Program-made: the position numbers and the translations under genes
The notes under the pieces: generated by a model
What the model saw: only the letters and a program-made list of their open reading frames with translations
What the model was told of the DNA's origin: nothing
The model's database searches: none
DNA from: Bacilli bacterium
Lineage (GTDB): Bacteria; Bacillota_I; Bacilli_A; RF39; UBA660
NCBI GenBank assembly: GCA_017519965.1
Contig: JAFWRK010000008.1
Location: forward strand, 1-28,849
DNA: 28,849 nucleotides
Direction: 5' to 3'
In this document: positions 15,312 through 23,140 of the stretch, one piece after another
Layout of the letters: the number at the start of each line of letters is the position of its first letter
How positions within the stretch are numbered: the stretch's first letter is position 1

Positions 15312-16304
15312 ATGATGAGTAAAAAAAGAGAGTATACATTTGATGTTTTAAGAGTTATTGCTATGATAATGGTCATAATAGTTCATGTTTCTAATTTATA
15401 TTCTAGATACTATGGATTAATATCTAATTCTTCTTATTTGTTGTCTTTAACTTTTAATACTATATCTAGAATAAGTGTGCCATTATTTTTTATGATAAGT
15501 GGAGCTTTACTTTTAGATAGAAGTTTTAATAAAGATAAATATATTAAAAGAATACTTAGGTTTTTAATAGTTATAGTTGTATGGGATATTATTTATTTAG
15601 TTTGGGAATATTTATTTTTTGGTACTACTTATAATAAGCTATATACTTTATCCTTTGAACCATTTAGATCTCATTTATGGTTTCTATATACAATAATTGT
15701 TTTATATATAATACAACCTTTACTTAAATTTTTATTAGACAAACTTAATTCTAAACAAAAAATGATTTTGTTTATAATATGGTTTTTAATGGGTACTTTT
15801 AGTATGTTTTTTCCTGTTATTACAGAGTATTATACAACTGTTTGTTATATAGGATATTTTATTCTAGGTAAATACTTATATGATTTTATTACTAATAATG
15901 ATTTATCTAAATACAATGTGATTTTAATTATAATGACTTTATTATGTTTTATTGCTAGTATATTTTTAAATTATAGTGCTTCAGTTAGACTTAATATGTT
16001 TTATAATTCATTTTTTGCTTATAGAACTCCATATATTATATTAGCTTCTATATTATTCTTTATATTAGTTTATAATTTGGTACATAATAAAGAACATAAT
16101 AAAATAATAAAGTTATTATCTGATTTATCCTTTGGAGTTTATTTAATACATGGAATATTCTTAGATATTACTTTTAAAGTATTTAATTATCGAGACTTTA
16201 ATTCTCTTATTGGGATTCCGTTATTTGTTTTTATTATATTTATCTTTAGTGTATTGTCTGTATATTTACTTAGAAAAAGTAAATTATTAAAAAAAGTATT
16301 ATAA
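15312..16304 (+). CDS. Acyltransferase-3 family membrane protein (OafA-like)
   Basis: The 330-residue protein has about ten membrane helices and no extra soluble domain. The N-terminus reads YTFDVLRVIAMIMVIIVHV, with the conserved D-x-x-R and the catalytic His (residue 25) near the end of the first helix, followed by PLFFMISGALLL. Family members move acyl groups (acetyl, succinyl) from the cytosol to sugars of surface polysaccharides, lipids or peptidoglycan. AAGGA ends just before the ATG; a second ATG three bases later is possible. Within the window it fits with the GT-C-like proteins as a modifier of surface glycans, but the acceptor is unknown. Confidence 0.85.
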   Translation: MMSKKREYTFDVLRVIAMIMVIIVHVSNLYSRYYGLISNSSYLLSLTFNTISRISVPLFFMISGALLLDRSFNKDKYIKRILRFLIVIVVWDIIYLVWEYLFFGTTYNKLYTLSFEPFRSHLWFLYTIIVLYIIQPLLKFLLDKLNSKQKMILFIIWFLMGTFSMFFPVITEYYTTVCYIGYFILGKYLYDFITNNDLSKYNVILIIMTLLCFIASIFLNYSASVRLNMFYNSFFAYRTPYIILASILFFILVYNLVHNKEHNKIIKLLSDLSFGVYLIHGIFLDITFKVFNYRDFNSLIGIPLFVFIIFIFSVLSVYLLRKSKLLKKVL

Positions 16305-16331
16305 AAAGCATCTTATTAGATGCTTTTTTTT
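16303..16331. terminator. Bidirectional terminator between convergent genes
   Basis: AAAAAGCATCT (16303-16313) pairs perfectly with AGATGCTTTTT (16318-16328) around TATT. It has T runs on both strands and contains the stop of the minus-strand gene while touching that of the plus-strand gene. Confidence 0.92.
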
Positions 16332-17857
16332 CTTACTGTTATAGTTATTATTGATAGTAGTGGTAGTGAATATAGAAATGGACTCATATATCTGAATGCA
16401 TAAGATATTGGAGCTGATATTAATAGTGTTATGTATAGTCCTATAAATGGTACGAATAATAGAGTATACTTATACTTTTTCTTATTAATTAGTATTGTCA
16501 ATAAGAAAAGTAATATCCAAATACATGTACCATTATTAAAGAATATCGTTGTTTTTTCATAATATAAATTAAGTATTTTATTAATTTTTTTTGGAAAAAT
16601 GTTTTTATTCTTTAACTCATTAAACATAGTACCTTCATAATCAGTTTTATCTATTCCTAAGAATCTACTTTGTGTTGTTTTAAATTCATTTATTGACCAG
16701 AGATGATATGTTTCTAATAGATAGCTTTTTATGTATTCTTCTTTATTATTCTTAAATAATTTAAGCCATGTTATTATAAATTCTTTTTTAGTTTTATCAA
16801 GGTATTGTCTATTAAAGTTCTTGTTCCATTTAATGGTATCGACATTGTATGGATTATAATTATTTTTTATATCTTCTATGTTCATAATCGTATTGATATA
16901 TATCTTATCTTTATTACTAATTGTATTAGTATTATATTTTGCAATATACGATATTTGTTGAATTGGTATAGCTGCTTTTTCTTGAAATAATTGTTTATTA
17001 TTAAGTATTAAATTGGGAATACTATTTATAATAATTATTAGTACTAATGATTTTATAAAGAATAATCTTTTTGTATAAAGTGTTAGTATTAATATTTCAA
17101 ATACTACTATATATAATCCATTATTTCTTATTAATACTGTTAATAGAAGGATTATAAAAGTGTATAAATTATTGGTTTTATTATTGTTAATGATGTTATA
17201 GATAATTGGTATATGTAATAGTAATAATCCTGAAAATAAAGAATCTTTTATTAAAACTGTATTATAATTTGATATTATTGGTAATAATAAGAAATATAGG
17301 AATGTTAGTATAGTTATTTTTTTATTGTGTATATTATTGTTAATCCAATTAATAATGTATGTAATTATAGTATTCATTATTAATAATTGTATAAAACTGA
17401 TTAGAAAGAATGAAAAGTTAATATGGTTTGTTATTTTATATATTATTCTAAAGGGAATACTTAGTAATAAATTATAAAATATTGGATGTTGTGTACTATA
17501 GGCTATAGGATTATTAATTATATATAAAGTATCATTCATATTACTACCTGGATAATATGTTATTATGAATATCAAGTTTGATATTGTTAAACTTGCAAAT
17601 ACTATTATTAAGAGCGATTTATTATTTATTATTTTAGTTTTATTAATTTTTATTTTATTTATTAATATTAGTATTATATTTAGTATGAAATAGATTGGTA
17701 TTGTTAAAATTAATGTTTTTAATAGAAATGTATTATTAAAATGAAAATTATTAATAAAATTGGTAGGATAATTATCTATATTTCCTATAGCATAACTTAA
17801 TAATATTTCAATTGATAAAAGGATAGAGAATAATAAATATAGAATCTTTTTTTTCAT
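16316..17857 (-). CDS. Large polytopic membrane protein, DUF6020/GT-C-like
   Basis: The 513-residue protein has about twelve membrane helices. Around residues 100-125 it carries YYPGSNMNDT and then STQHPIFYNLL: a YYPG-x-x-x-x-D loop followed by H-P, which resembles DUF6020 proteins and other GT-C-fold sugar transferases (from memory). A loop at about 300-400 contains SIAKYNTN-like polar sequence outside the membrane. I start at the ATG at 17857 behind AAGGTGA; a GTG at 17866 falls in that site. A near-consensus promoter lies just upstream. Probably acts in surface glycan or lipid-linked sugar transfer, but the assignment is tentative. Confidence 0.6.
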   Translation of the reverse strand: MKKKILYLLFSILLSIEILLSYAIGNIDNYPTNFINNFHFNNTFLLKTLILTIPIYFILNIILILINKIKINKTKIINNKSLLIIVFASLTISNLIFIITYYPGSNMNDTLYIINNPIAYSTQHPIFYNLLLSIPFRIIYKITNHINFSFFLISFIQLLIMNTIITYIINWINNNIHNKKITILTFLYFLLLPIISNYNTVLIKDSLFSGLLLLHIPIIYNIINNNKTNNLYTFIILLLTVLIRNNGLYIVVFEILILTLYTKRLFFIKSLVLIIIINSIPNLILNNKQLFQEKAAIPIQQISYIAKYNTNTISNKDKIYINTIMNIEDIKNNYNPYNVDTIKWNKNFNRQYLDKTKKEFIITWLKLFKNNKEEYIKSYLLETYHLWSINEFKTTQSRFLGIDKTDYEGTMFNELKNKNIFPKKINKILNLYYEKTTIFFNNGTCIWILLFLLTILINKKKYKYTLLFVPFIGLYITLLISAPISYAFRYMSPFLYSLPLLSIITITVRKKSI

Positions 17858-17875
17858 ATACTTCACCTTAGGCTC

Positions 17876-17904
17876 ATAATAGCAAATTCATTTTTTTATG
17901 TCAA
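17876..17904 (-). promoter_or_regulatory. Near-consensus SigA promoter of the DUF6020-like gene
   Basis: On the minus strand TTGACA (17899-17904) is separated by exactly 17 bp from TATTAT (17876-17881), and TGC precedes the -10, giving an extended -10 too. It is the only TTGACA promoter I found. The leader would be very short. Confidence 0.85.
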
Positions 17905-17979
17905 TATATGTCTTATTATGTAAAGTGTGTAAAAAAAAATCAATTTTATTTTTTTCGTGTTAATTTTTTATAGCTTATA

Positions 17980-17994
17980 TGTTATATTTATAAT
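17980..17994 (+). promoter_or_regulatory. Candidate promoter of the 18035 surface-protein gene
   Basis: Two overlapping options: TGTTATATT (17980-17988, extended -10 with one mismatch) and TATAAT (17989-17994). No clear -35. A second conserved-looking AT-rich stretch of about 60 bp lies between this and the divergent promoter, with no motif I recognise. Confidence 0.45.
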
Positions 17995-18034
17995 ATAGAA
18001 TTAAATAAGATAGGGTAATAAGGAGTTTATAATT

Positions 18035-19738
18035 ATGAAAAAATTTAATCTTTCTAAAAAATTCGTTTTTTTAATAATGATTTTTGTCTTATTAGTTAAT
18101 TATTTTTTACCTTTAAAAGAAGTATTTGCAGATAATGCCTATACTATTAATTTTAGTGTAGATACTAACGCTACTGGAAGTTATGCTTTTTCTAAGGAAG
18201 GCAATGAATTAGTTATTAATAATGTTCATATTGCTCCTAGAGAAGCAAATGAATATACTTTAAATGTTGAGGGTACTACTGCAAGATTTACTATTACTGA
18301 TGGTACAGCTACTACATTATCATTTAATGCTGAGCAAGCTTTTGGTTTAGTTGCTAATAGTAGTCCAGTATCTAATGATACAAGTTTTACTACAACAACT
18401 GATGTTTATGTAGTTGACTATGCTGATGATCCTGAGATTGTTTATCCTGAAGGTGACTATGGTGATATAGAATTTGACATTGCTTTTACTGATACTTATT
18501 GCAATGTATGGGTAAATGGTTATCCTATTATTTCAGACGAAAATGGTGAATTTGTTTCAACTTTTAATGATGTTGTTGATAGGGCTGGAATTATAGACGA
18601 TAGCGATTATAATATTTTAAGATTCCAAAATTCTTTTGGTGAATTACCTGTTACTGAATATATTATTAATGGGGAATCTTATACTGAAGGTATGCCAACT
18701 GTTTTAGTTACTAATGATGGTTGGTATGTAGCAGTTCCTGGTAGTGATAGATATGAAATAAGAGGAACTGGTGATTCAAGTTTTATTGCTCCTAGAACAA
18801 TTATTTGGGCAAATGCTCATGCTAATCAAAATGCTCAAGACTATGAAGAAGATATGCTTTTAAATCATGGTAGTGCTAGAGTAATGGCTATTTATGATGA
18901 AAATGGTGAATTAGTTTCTAATGAAGTTGATGTTGATGATGATGGTTTAGGATTTGTAGCAGTATATCCTGGATATCAAGTTGTATTCGAATTTGTACCA
19001 GAATATGGTTATCAATTAACTGGTGTTAGTGCAAATGGTTTTCCTCTTGAACCACAAGATACAATTAATCAATATAGATTTGTTATGCCAGATACAAATA
19101 TTCATTTTTCTGCTGAATTTACTAGAATTGATGATATTATTAAAGCCAATTCAGAAAAAGTAACTAGTGCTTCAATTGATTTAGGAGATAATTTTGATTC
19201 TGGTTCTGCCGAATTAGTAATTAATGATGCAAACTTATCTGAAGATAAGATTAATGAATTTAATGAACAAGCTGGTGAATATAAAATATCTAATTATTTA
19301 GGTATTGATTTATATAATATTTTCTTCAAAGGAAAAGATGATGCTAACGATGTTTGGACTTATAAAGTTGATGAATTAAATGATTATGCAATAATTACAT
19401 TAAAGTTAGCTGAAGGTATTGATGGTAATGATATTGTATTAGTTCATAATATTCATGATGGTGATGAGTATGAAATAATTAAACCTGATTCTTATGACCC
19501 TAAAACAAATACAATTACTTTTAAGACTAAAGGATTCTCAAATTATGCAATTGCTACTAAAGAGAAAAAAGTAGTTGAAGTTATTCCAGAAACTATAAAT
19601 AATATAGTTGATGTAGTTAAAGGTGATGAACCTGTTACATTAGATAGAATATCTTTCTATATAATTTTATTCTTAATTTGTGGTGGTGTTTATACTTTTG
19701 CTAATTCTTTAGTAAGAAAGAGATTAAGAAATAATTAA
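18035..19738 (+). CDS. Secreted surface protein with C-terminal membrane anchor
   Basis: The 567-residue protein has a long signal peptide (residues 1-32, likely cut after VFA), a beta-rich, acidic ectodomain (about 33-530) and a C-terminal hydrophobic segment (about 540-557) followed by VRKRLRNN. Residues about 305-365 (GYQVVFEFVPEYGYQLTGV, then FVMPDTNIHF) match the InlB B-repeat style module of Bacillota surface proteins. There is no LPxTG; instead EPVTLD (532-537) directly precedes the hydrophobic segment, in the position of a sorting signal. It may be wall-linked by a sortase of unusual specificity or simply membrane-anchored. Monocistronic, ATG behind AAGGAG, with a strong terminator. 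Role unknown; probably adhesion or envelope structure. Confidence 0.75.
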   Translation: MKKFNLSKKFVFLIMIFVLLVNYFLPLKEVFADNAYTINFSVDTNATGSYAFSKEGNELVINNVHIAPREANEYTLNVEGTTARFTITDGTATTLSFNAEQAFGLVANSSPVSNDTSFTTTTDVYVVDYADDPEIVYPEGDYGDIEFDIAFTDTYCNVWVNGYPIISDENGEFVSTFNDVVDRAGIIDDSDYNILRFQNSFGELPVTEYIINGESYTEGMPTVLVTNDGWYVAVPGSDRYEIRGTGDSSFIAPRTIIWANAHANQNAQDYEEDMLLNHGSARVMAIYDENGELVSNEVDVDDDGLGFVAVYPGYQVVFEFVPEYGYQLTGVSANGFPLEPQDTINQYRFVMPDTNIHFSAEFTRIDDIIKANSEKVTSASIDLGDNFDSGSAELVINDANLSEDKINEFNEQAGEYKISNYLGIDLYNIFFKGKDDANDVWTYKVDELNDYAIITLKLAEGIDGNDIVLVHNIHDGDEYEIIKPDSYDPKTNTITFKTKGFSNYAIATKEKKVVEVIPETINNIVDVVKGDEPVTLDRISFYIILFLICGGVYTFANSLVRKRLRNN

Positions 19739-19764
19739 AAGACTAGTTAATAGTCTTTTTTTTT
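19737..19764 (+). terminator. Intrinsic terminator fused to the YjbR-EVE gene promoter
   Basis: AAAAGACTA (19737-19745) pairs with TAGTCTTTT (19751-19759), loop of 5, T to 19764, overlapping the preceding stop. Confidence 0.9.
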
Positions 19765-19772
19765 GATACAAT
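19764..19772 (+). promoter_or_regulatory. Extended -10 promoter of the YjbR-EVE gene
   Basis: TGATACAAT, one mismatch to TGnTATAAT, begins on the last T of the terminator tract. Confidence 0.6.
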
Positions 19773-19799
19773 AGTTTATGTTATTTTAAGGAGGATATT

Positions 19800-20816
19800 A
19801 TGAATATAGAAAATGATATATTTAAAAGATATGTACCTATTAAAGACAAATTAATTGAATATGGTTTTATTTATAATGAGAATACTTATACCTTAAAGAA
19901 AAAATTACCTTTTGATTCTTTCTATTATGTTTTATCTATTTGTGGTAAAGATATTATAGGGAATGTATATGATGGTTTTGATAATATACCATATAATAAC
20001 TTTAGAGTTGTAAATGCTACCGGTGAGTTTGTTAATAAGATAAAAGATGTTTATATTTCTTCGTTATTAGATATTAGAGAAAAATGTTTTAAAGAAAAGT
20101 ATTTTATTTTTGATCAATCTAATAGAATTACAGATGCTATTATTAATAAATATGATATTAAACCTGAGTTTTTATGGAAAGACTCTAATTTTGGTGTTTT
20201 TAGAAATAATAATAGCGATAAATGGTTTGGACTTATTATGAATATAGATTATAGTAAGATAGATTCTACTAAGTCTGGTGAAATAGAAGTAATTAATATT
20301 AAGGTTAATGATTCGAAGGAGTATTTAAATGTTAATGGAATTTATTCTGCCTATCATATGAATAAAAAAAGTTGGATTAGTATTATTTTAGATGATACAT
20401 TAACTGATAGTTATATTTTGGATTTAATAAATATAAGTTTTAATAATTCTACAGTTAAAGGTGAATGGATTGTACCAGCTAATCCAAAATATTATGATGT
20501 TATTCATGCTTTTGATAATACTGATATTATTAATTGGAAGCAGTCTAGTAATATTAAAGTAGGAGATATTATTTATTTGTATGTTGCTAATCCTTATTCT
20601 TCTATTATGTTTAAGTGTATTGCTTTAGAGGTGAATATACCTGTTTCTATTAAACATGATAAATTAAAAATTGATAGACTAGTTAAAATTAAGCTGTTAA
20701 AAAGGTATAATCAAGGTGAATTATCTTTTGATCTATTAAAACAATATGGTGTTTCAGCTATAAGGGGTCCTAGAAGTGTACCTTTAAAACTATCTAAATA
20801 TTTAAATGAGGAGTAA
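19800..20816 (+). CDS. MmcQ/YjbR-family protein fused to an EVE/PUA-like domain
   Basis: The 338-residue cytosolic protein has three parts. Residues about 10-105 form the N-terminal lid of long YjbR proteins (YGFIYNENTYTLKKKL). Residues about 110-220 are the CyaY-like YjbR core (FLWKDSNFGVFRN, KWFGLIMNI, then AYHMNKKSWISIILDD). Residues about 222-338 are an EVE/PUA-like domain (WIVPANPKYYDVIHAF, INWKQSSNIKVGDIIYLYVA, CIALEVNIP). YjbR has a DNA-binding-like fold of uncertain function; EVE domains bind modified bases in DNA or RNA. The fusion suggests nucleic-acid recognition. GGAGG precedes the ATG. The tag glycosylase gene starts 11 bp after the stop, making a plausible two-gene unit. Domain calls are from motif memory. 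Confidence 0.75.
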   Translation: MNIENDIFKRYVPIKDKLIEYGFIYNENTYTLKKKLPFDSFYYVLSICGKDIIGNVYDGFDNIPYNNFRVVNATGEFVNKIKDVYISSLLDIREKCFKEKYFIFDQSNRITDAIINKYDIKPEFLWKDSNFGVFRNNNSDKWFGLIMNIDYSKIDSTKSGEIEVINIKVNDSKEYLNVNGIYSAYHMNKKSWISIILDDTLTDSYILDLINISFNNSTVKGEWIVPANPKYYDVIHAFDNTDIINWKQSSNIKVGDIIYLYVANPYSSIMFKCIALEVNIPVSIKHDKLKIDRLVKIKLLKRYNQGELSFDLLKQYGVSAIRGPRSVPLKLSKYLNEE

Positions 20817-20827
20817 TAACTTTTAAT

Positions 20828-21379
20828 ATGATTAAGAATAGATGTAAATGGTGTAATCTAAAAAATGATAAATACATAGAATATCATGATAATGAGTGGG
20901 GAATACCTAATTTTGATGATCATTATTTATATGAGATGTTTATTTTAGAAACATTTCAAGCTGGTCTTTCTTGGGAGTGCATTTTAAATAAAAGAGAAAG
21001 TTTTAGGATAGCTTATGATTATTTTGATATTGATAAAGTTTGCGCTTATGATGATATAAAGATTAATGATTTATTATCTAATAAAGATATTATTAGAAAT
21101 AGGTTAAAAATAAAAGCTAGTATTAATAATTCTATTATTATAAAAAAAATAATTAATGAATATGGATCTTTTTATAATTATTTAAAGCATTTTTGTGGTA
21201 CTGATATTATATATGAAAATGATAAAACTACCAATTATATTTCTGATTCTATTTCTAATGATCTTTTTGATAGAGGAATGAAATTTGTTGGTAGTACAAC
21301 TATTTATTCTTATTTACAAGCTATTGGTATTATAAATTCGCATGAGAATGGTTGTTTTAAATATAAAGATAATAAATAG
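20828..21379 (+). CDS. tag: DNA-3-methyladenine glycosylase I
   Basis: The 183-residue enzyme excises 3-methyladenine from alkylated DNA, starting base-excision repair. The family zinc site is visible as Cys6, His20, His172 and Cys176 (SHENGCF), and YHDNEWGIP plus QAGLSW mark the helix-hairpin-helix glycosylase core. Length matches E. coli Tag (187). The ATG lies 11 bp after the YjbR-EVE stop; the GAGGAG ribosome binding site sits within the end of that gene at a longer spacing than usual (about 13), hinting at coupled or modest translation. Co-occurrence with an EVE-domain protein suggests a common base-damage or base-modification theme. Confidence 0.93.
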   Translation: MIKNRCKWCNLKNDKYIEYHDNEWGIPNFDDHYLYEMFILETFQAGLSWECILNKRESFRIAYDYFDIDKVCAYDDIKINDLLSNKDIIRNRLKIKASINNSIIIKKIINEYGSFYNYLKHFCGTDIIYENDKTTNYISDSISNDLFDRGMKFVGSTTIYSYLQAIGIINSHENGCFKYKDNK

Positions 21380-21381
21380 TA

Positions 21382-21390
21382 TGATATAAT
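21382..21390 (+). promoter_or_regulatory. Extended -10 promoter of the 21414 gene
   Basis: TGATATAAT, perfect match to TGnTATAAT, begins 2 bp after the tag stop; no terminator intervenes, so read-through from tag is also likely. Confidence 0.65.
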
Positions 21391-21413
21391 TAATAAAGTA
21401 TAAGGAGTTTATT

Positions 21414-21971
21414 ATGATGAATTTACCTATAATTGTTAGATATTTAATTGTTTTTTTTGTTAGTATGGTTCCTATAGTTGAACTTAGGGGAGCTATACCT
21501 ATAGCAGAAAGTTTAAAATTAAATATATTTTTATATTATCCAATTGCTATTATTGGCAATATGTTACCTGTTCCAGTTATTTATTTATTTGCTAGAAAAG
21601 TTTTAGAGTGGGGTAAAGATAAAAAATTAATTGGTGGATTTTTTACATGGTGTTTAAAAAAAGGGGAACATGGTGGTAAAAAATTAAGAGAAAAAGCTGG
21701 TGAACAAGGTACTTTTTTAGCTTTACTATTATTTGTTGGTATTCCGATACCAGGTACTGGAGCATGGACTGGTACTTTAGCTGCTAGTTTTTTAAACATT
21801 GGCTTTAAAACAAGTATTAAGGCTGTTATGTTAGGAGTTATTTTAGCTGGTATTATTATGTCTATAGGTAGTAAAATGGTTTCAGCTTTTGGATTATTAG
21901 GTCTTTTAATATTAATAGCTATTATTTTATTAATTGTTATCTTTGGTATCTTTTTAAAAGGAAAGAGGTAA
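21414..21971 (+). CDS. Small multidrug-export family (Sm_multidrug_ex) membrane protein
   Basis: The 185-residue protein has about five membrane helices with MVPIVELRGAIPIAESL near the start and LLFVGIPIPGTGAWTGTLAA in the middle, each flanked by helices in the DedA-like re-entrant pattern (ELRGAIP and PIPGTGAW are the family hallmarks). Despite the family name, transport of drugs is not well established; related DedA proteins handle lipids. Two consecutive ATG codons are possible starts behind TAAGGAG. The next gene begins 4 bp after the stop, so they are co-transcribed. Confidence 0.85.
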   Translation: MMNLPIIVRYLIVFFVSMVPIVELRGAIPIAESLKLNIFLYYPIAIIGNMLPVPVIYLFARKVLEWGKDKKLIGGFFTWCLKKGEHGGKKLREKAGEQGTFLALLLFVGIPIPGTGAWTGTLAASFLNIGFKTSIKAVMLGVILAGIIMSIGSKMVSAFGLLGLLILIAIILLIVIFGIFLKGKR

Positions 21972-21975
21972 TATT

Positions 21976-22281
21976 GTGAAAGTAATTACAGTTTGTGGAA
22001 GCATGAAGTATATAAACGAAATGATTGAAATTGCTGAAAAAATTGAATTCGAAGGCAATTGTGTATTAATGCCGCTTTATAATCCTAATAAAACTAGTAA
22101 AGATAGTTATACTGAAGAAGAGTGTATAATGTTAGATAAAGCACATAAAGAAAGAATTAAGTTAGCTGATGCCATTTTAGTCGTTAATGTAGATGGCTAT
22201 ATTGGCAATAGTACTAAAAGTGAAATAGAGTTTGCTAAAGATTTAAATAAAGAAATTATTTATTATAGTGATATTTATTAA
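21976..22281 (+). CDS. DUF4406/nucleoside 2-deoxyribosyltransferase-like protein
   Basis: The 101-residue protein begins with GTG behind AGAGGTAA. It has VITVCGSMKYINEM, a Rossmann-like first strand with CGS, a helix, LDKAHKERIKLADAILVVNVDGYIG, and a terminal E-I-E-F-A segment (GNSTKSEIEFAKDLNKEIIYY). This S/G-S-x-x...D-A-I-L-V-V-N...G-x-S-T-x-x-E-[IV] pattern is shared by nucleoside 2-deoxyribosyltransferases and DUF4406 proteins, which cleave or move N-glycosidic bonds or bind nucleotides. Whether it is catalytic is not clear from the sequence. Confidence 0.75.
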   Translation: MKVITVCGSMKYINEMIEIAEKIEFEGNCVLMPLYNPNKTSKDSYTEEECIMLDKAHKERIKLADAILVVNVDGYIGNSTKSEIEFAKDLNKEIIYYSDIY

Positions 22282-22290
22282 ATAAATAAT

Positions 22291-22322
22291 AAAGAGAACA
22301 TTTTAAATTGTTCTCTTTTTTT
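22291..22322. terminator. Terminator between convergent genes
   Basis: AAAGAGAACA (22291-22300) pairs perfectly with TGTTCTCTTT (22309-22318), loop of 8. The plus-strand T tract is strong; the minus-strand one is interrupted but may also work. Confidence 0.85.
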
Positions 22323-22324
22323 AT

Positions 22325-22573
22325 TTATTCATTTACTAGTTCTTTTGCTGCTTCATAATATTTTAAAATTGATTCAGCTTCATCATCTTTTATATCTTTT
22401 ATTGTTTTACCATCGTATTCTGATATAAAAATTGGTACGGTATCTGATTCTCCATCATCATTTAATGTATAAGCTATAAATGACTTATTTAATTCTTCTA
22501 CTTTGAATGATAATACTATTTCGATTGCTATTTCTTCTCCTGTTTCTTTATATACATAAGTTTTATTATCCAT
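22325..22573 (-). CDS. DUF1292 domain protein
   Basis: The 82-residue acidic protein matches the DUF1292 family of small Bacillota proteins: LSFKVEELNKSFIAYTLNDD and VPIFISEYDG, followed by D-x-x-E-A-x-x-x-L-K-YYE. Function unknown. Its ATG overlaps the stop of the upstream gene (TAATG), and GGAGG lies inside the end of that gene 12 bp upstream, so translation is probably coupled. In other Bacillota DUF1292 genes sit near yrrK/yqgF; here it is paired with an unrelated membrane protein. Confidence 0.75.
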   Translation of the reverse strand: MDNKTYVYKETGEEIAIEIVLSFKVEELNKSFIAYTLNDDGESDTVPIFISEYDGKTIKDIKDDEAESILKYYEAAKELVNE

Positions 22574-23055
22574 TATCTTTTAAGACCTCCTTCTAAATTG
22601 TCAATTGATGATTTTAGATTAGTAAAGTCTTTTATAATATTATCTTTATTATCTAAACTATAGCCTTGTACATTTTGATTTGCTCCATCTACATGCATAA
22701 TATATTTTTCTGCTGCTCTTTTTCCTGTAATTGCTAATTTCTTTTTGATGTCTGTTGATACATCTACTAGTGCACATAGAGCAGGTGTAGCTAAAATTGT
22801 ACATAACTCTCCAAAAGGTCCATCTGCTGGTATGAATATTAAAGCTATTGTAGCAGCTGTACCTGCTACTTTAATTATTTTCTTTTTTCTTTTAGCATCT
22901 TCTTCTAATTTTTCTTCAAATTCTTGAGATTTTCCTGTGTCGATATATTTTTCTTTATATGCATTTCTTATTTTTTCCATATTCATTTTTTCTTTTGCTT
23001 TATTTATAAAATCTCTGTTTTCATTAACTTGTATTACATTCATATTATTTTCCAT
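22573..23055 (-). CDS. Unknown protein with central hydrophobic segments
   Basis: I do not recognise this 160-residue protein. Residues 1-62 are highly charged and probably helical (AKEKMNMEKIRNAYKEKY). Residues about 63-105 contain two short hydrophobic stretches (VAGTAATIALIFIP and LCTILATPALCALV) separated by ADGPFGE, enough for a membrane hairpin. The rest is polar with a likely amphipathic helix. No signal peptide. The ATG sits behind AGGAGG. First gene of a two-gene minus-strand unit, divergent from the MBL-fold gene across 85 bp. A holin- or toxin-like membrane hairpin is one possibility, with no positive evidence. Confidence 0.6.
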   Translation of the reverse strand: MENNMNVIQVNENRDFINKAKEKMNMEKIRNAYKEKYIDTGKSQEFEEKLEEDAKRKKKIIKVAGTAATIALIFIPADGPFGELCTILATPALCALVDVSTDIKKKLAITGKRAAEKYIMHVDGANQNVQGYSLDNKDNIIKDFTNLKSSIDNLEGGLKR

Positions 23056-23073
23056 GGTAATCCTCCTAAAGAT

Positions 23074-23082
23074 AATTTAACA
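23074..23082 (-). promoter_or_regulatory. Weak candidate promoter of the 22573-23055 gene
   Basis: On the minus strand TGTTAAATT, a 7/9 match to TGnTATAAT counting TG, upstream of AGGAGG. No -35 seen. Confidence 0.3.
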
Positions 23083-23111
23083 TAATAATATTATTTTTTC
23101 AATTTTTAATA

Positions 23112-23120
23112 TGTTATAAT
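23112..23120 (+). promoter_or_regulatory. Extended -10 promoter of the MBL-peroxidase-flavodoxin operon
   Basis: TGTTATAAT, perfect match; the ribosome binding site AGGAGAG follows 6 bp later. Confidence 0.72.
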
Positions 23121-23140
23121 CTTTTTAGGAGAGTTATTTT

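Noticed and set aside
18035..19738. Standard LPxTG sortase signal
   Set aside because: No LPxTG or NPQTN occurs near the C-terminus; only the degenerate EPVTLD is present and is reported as uncertain.
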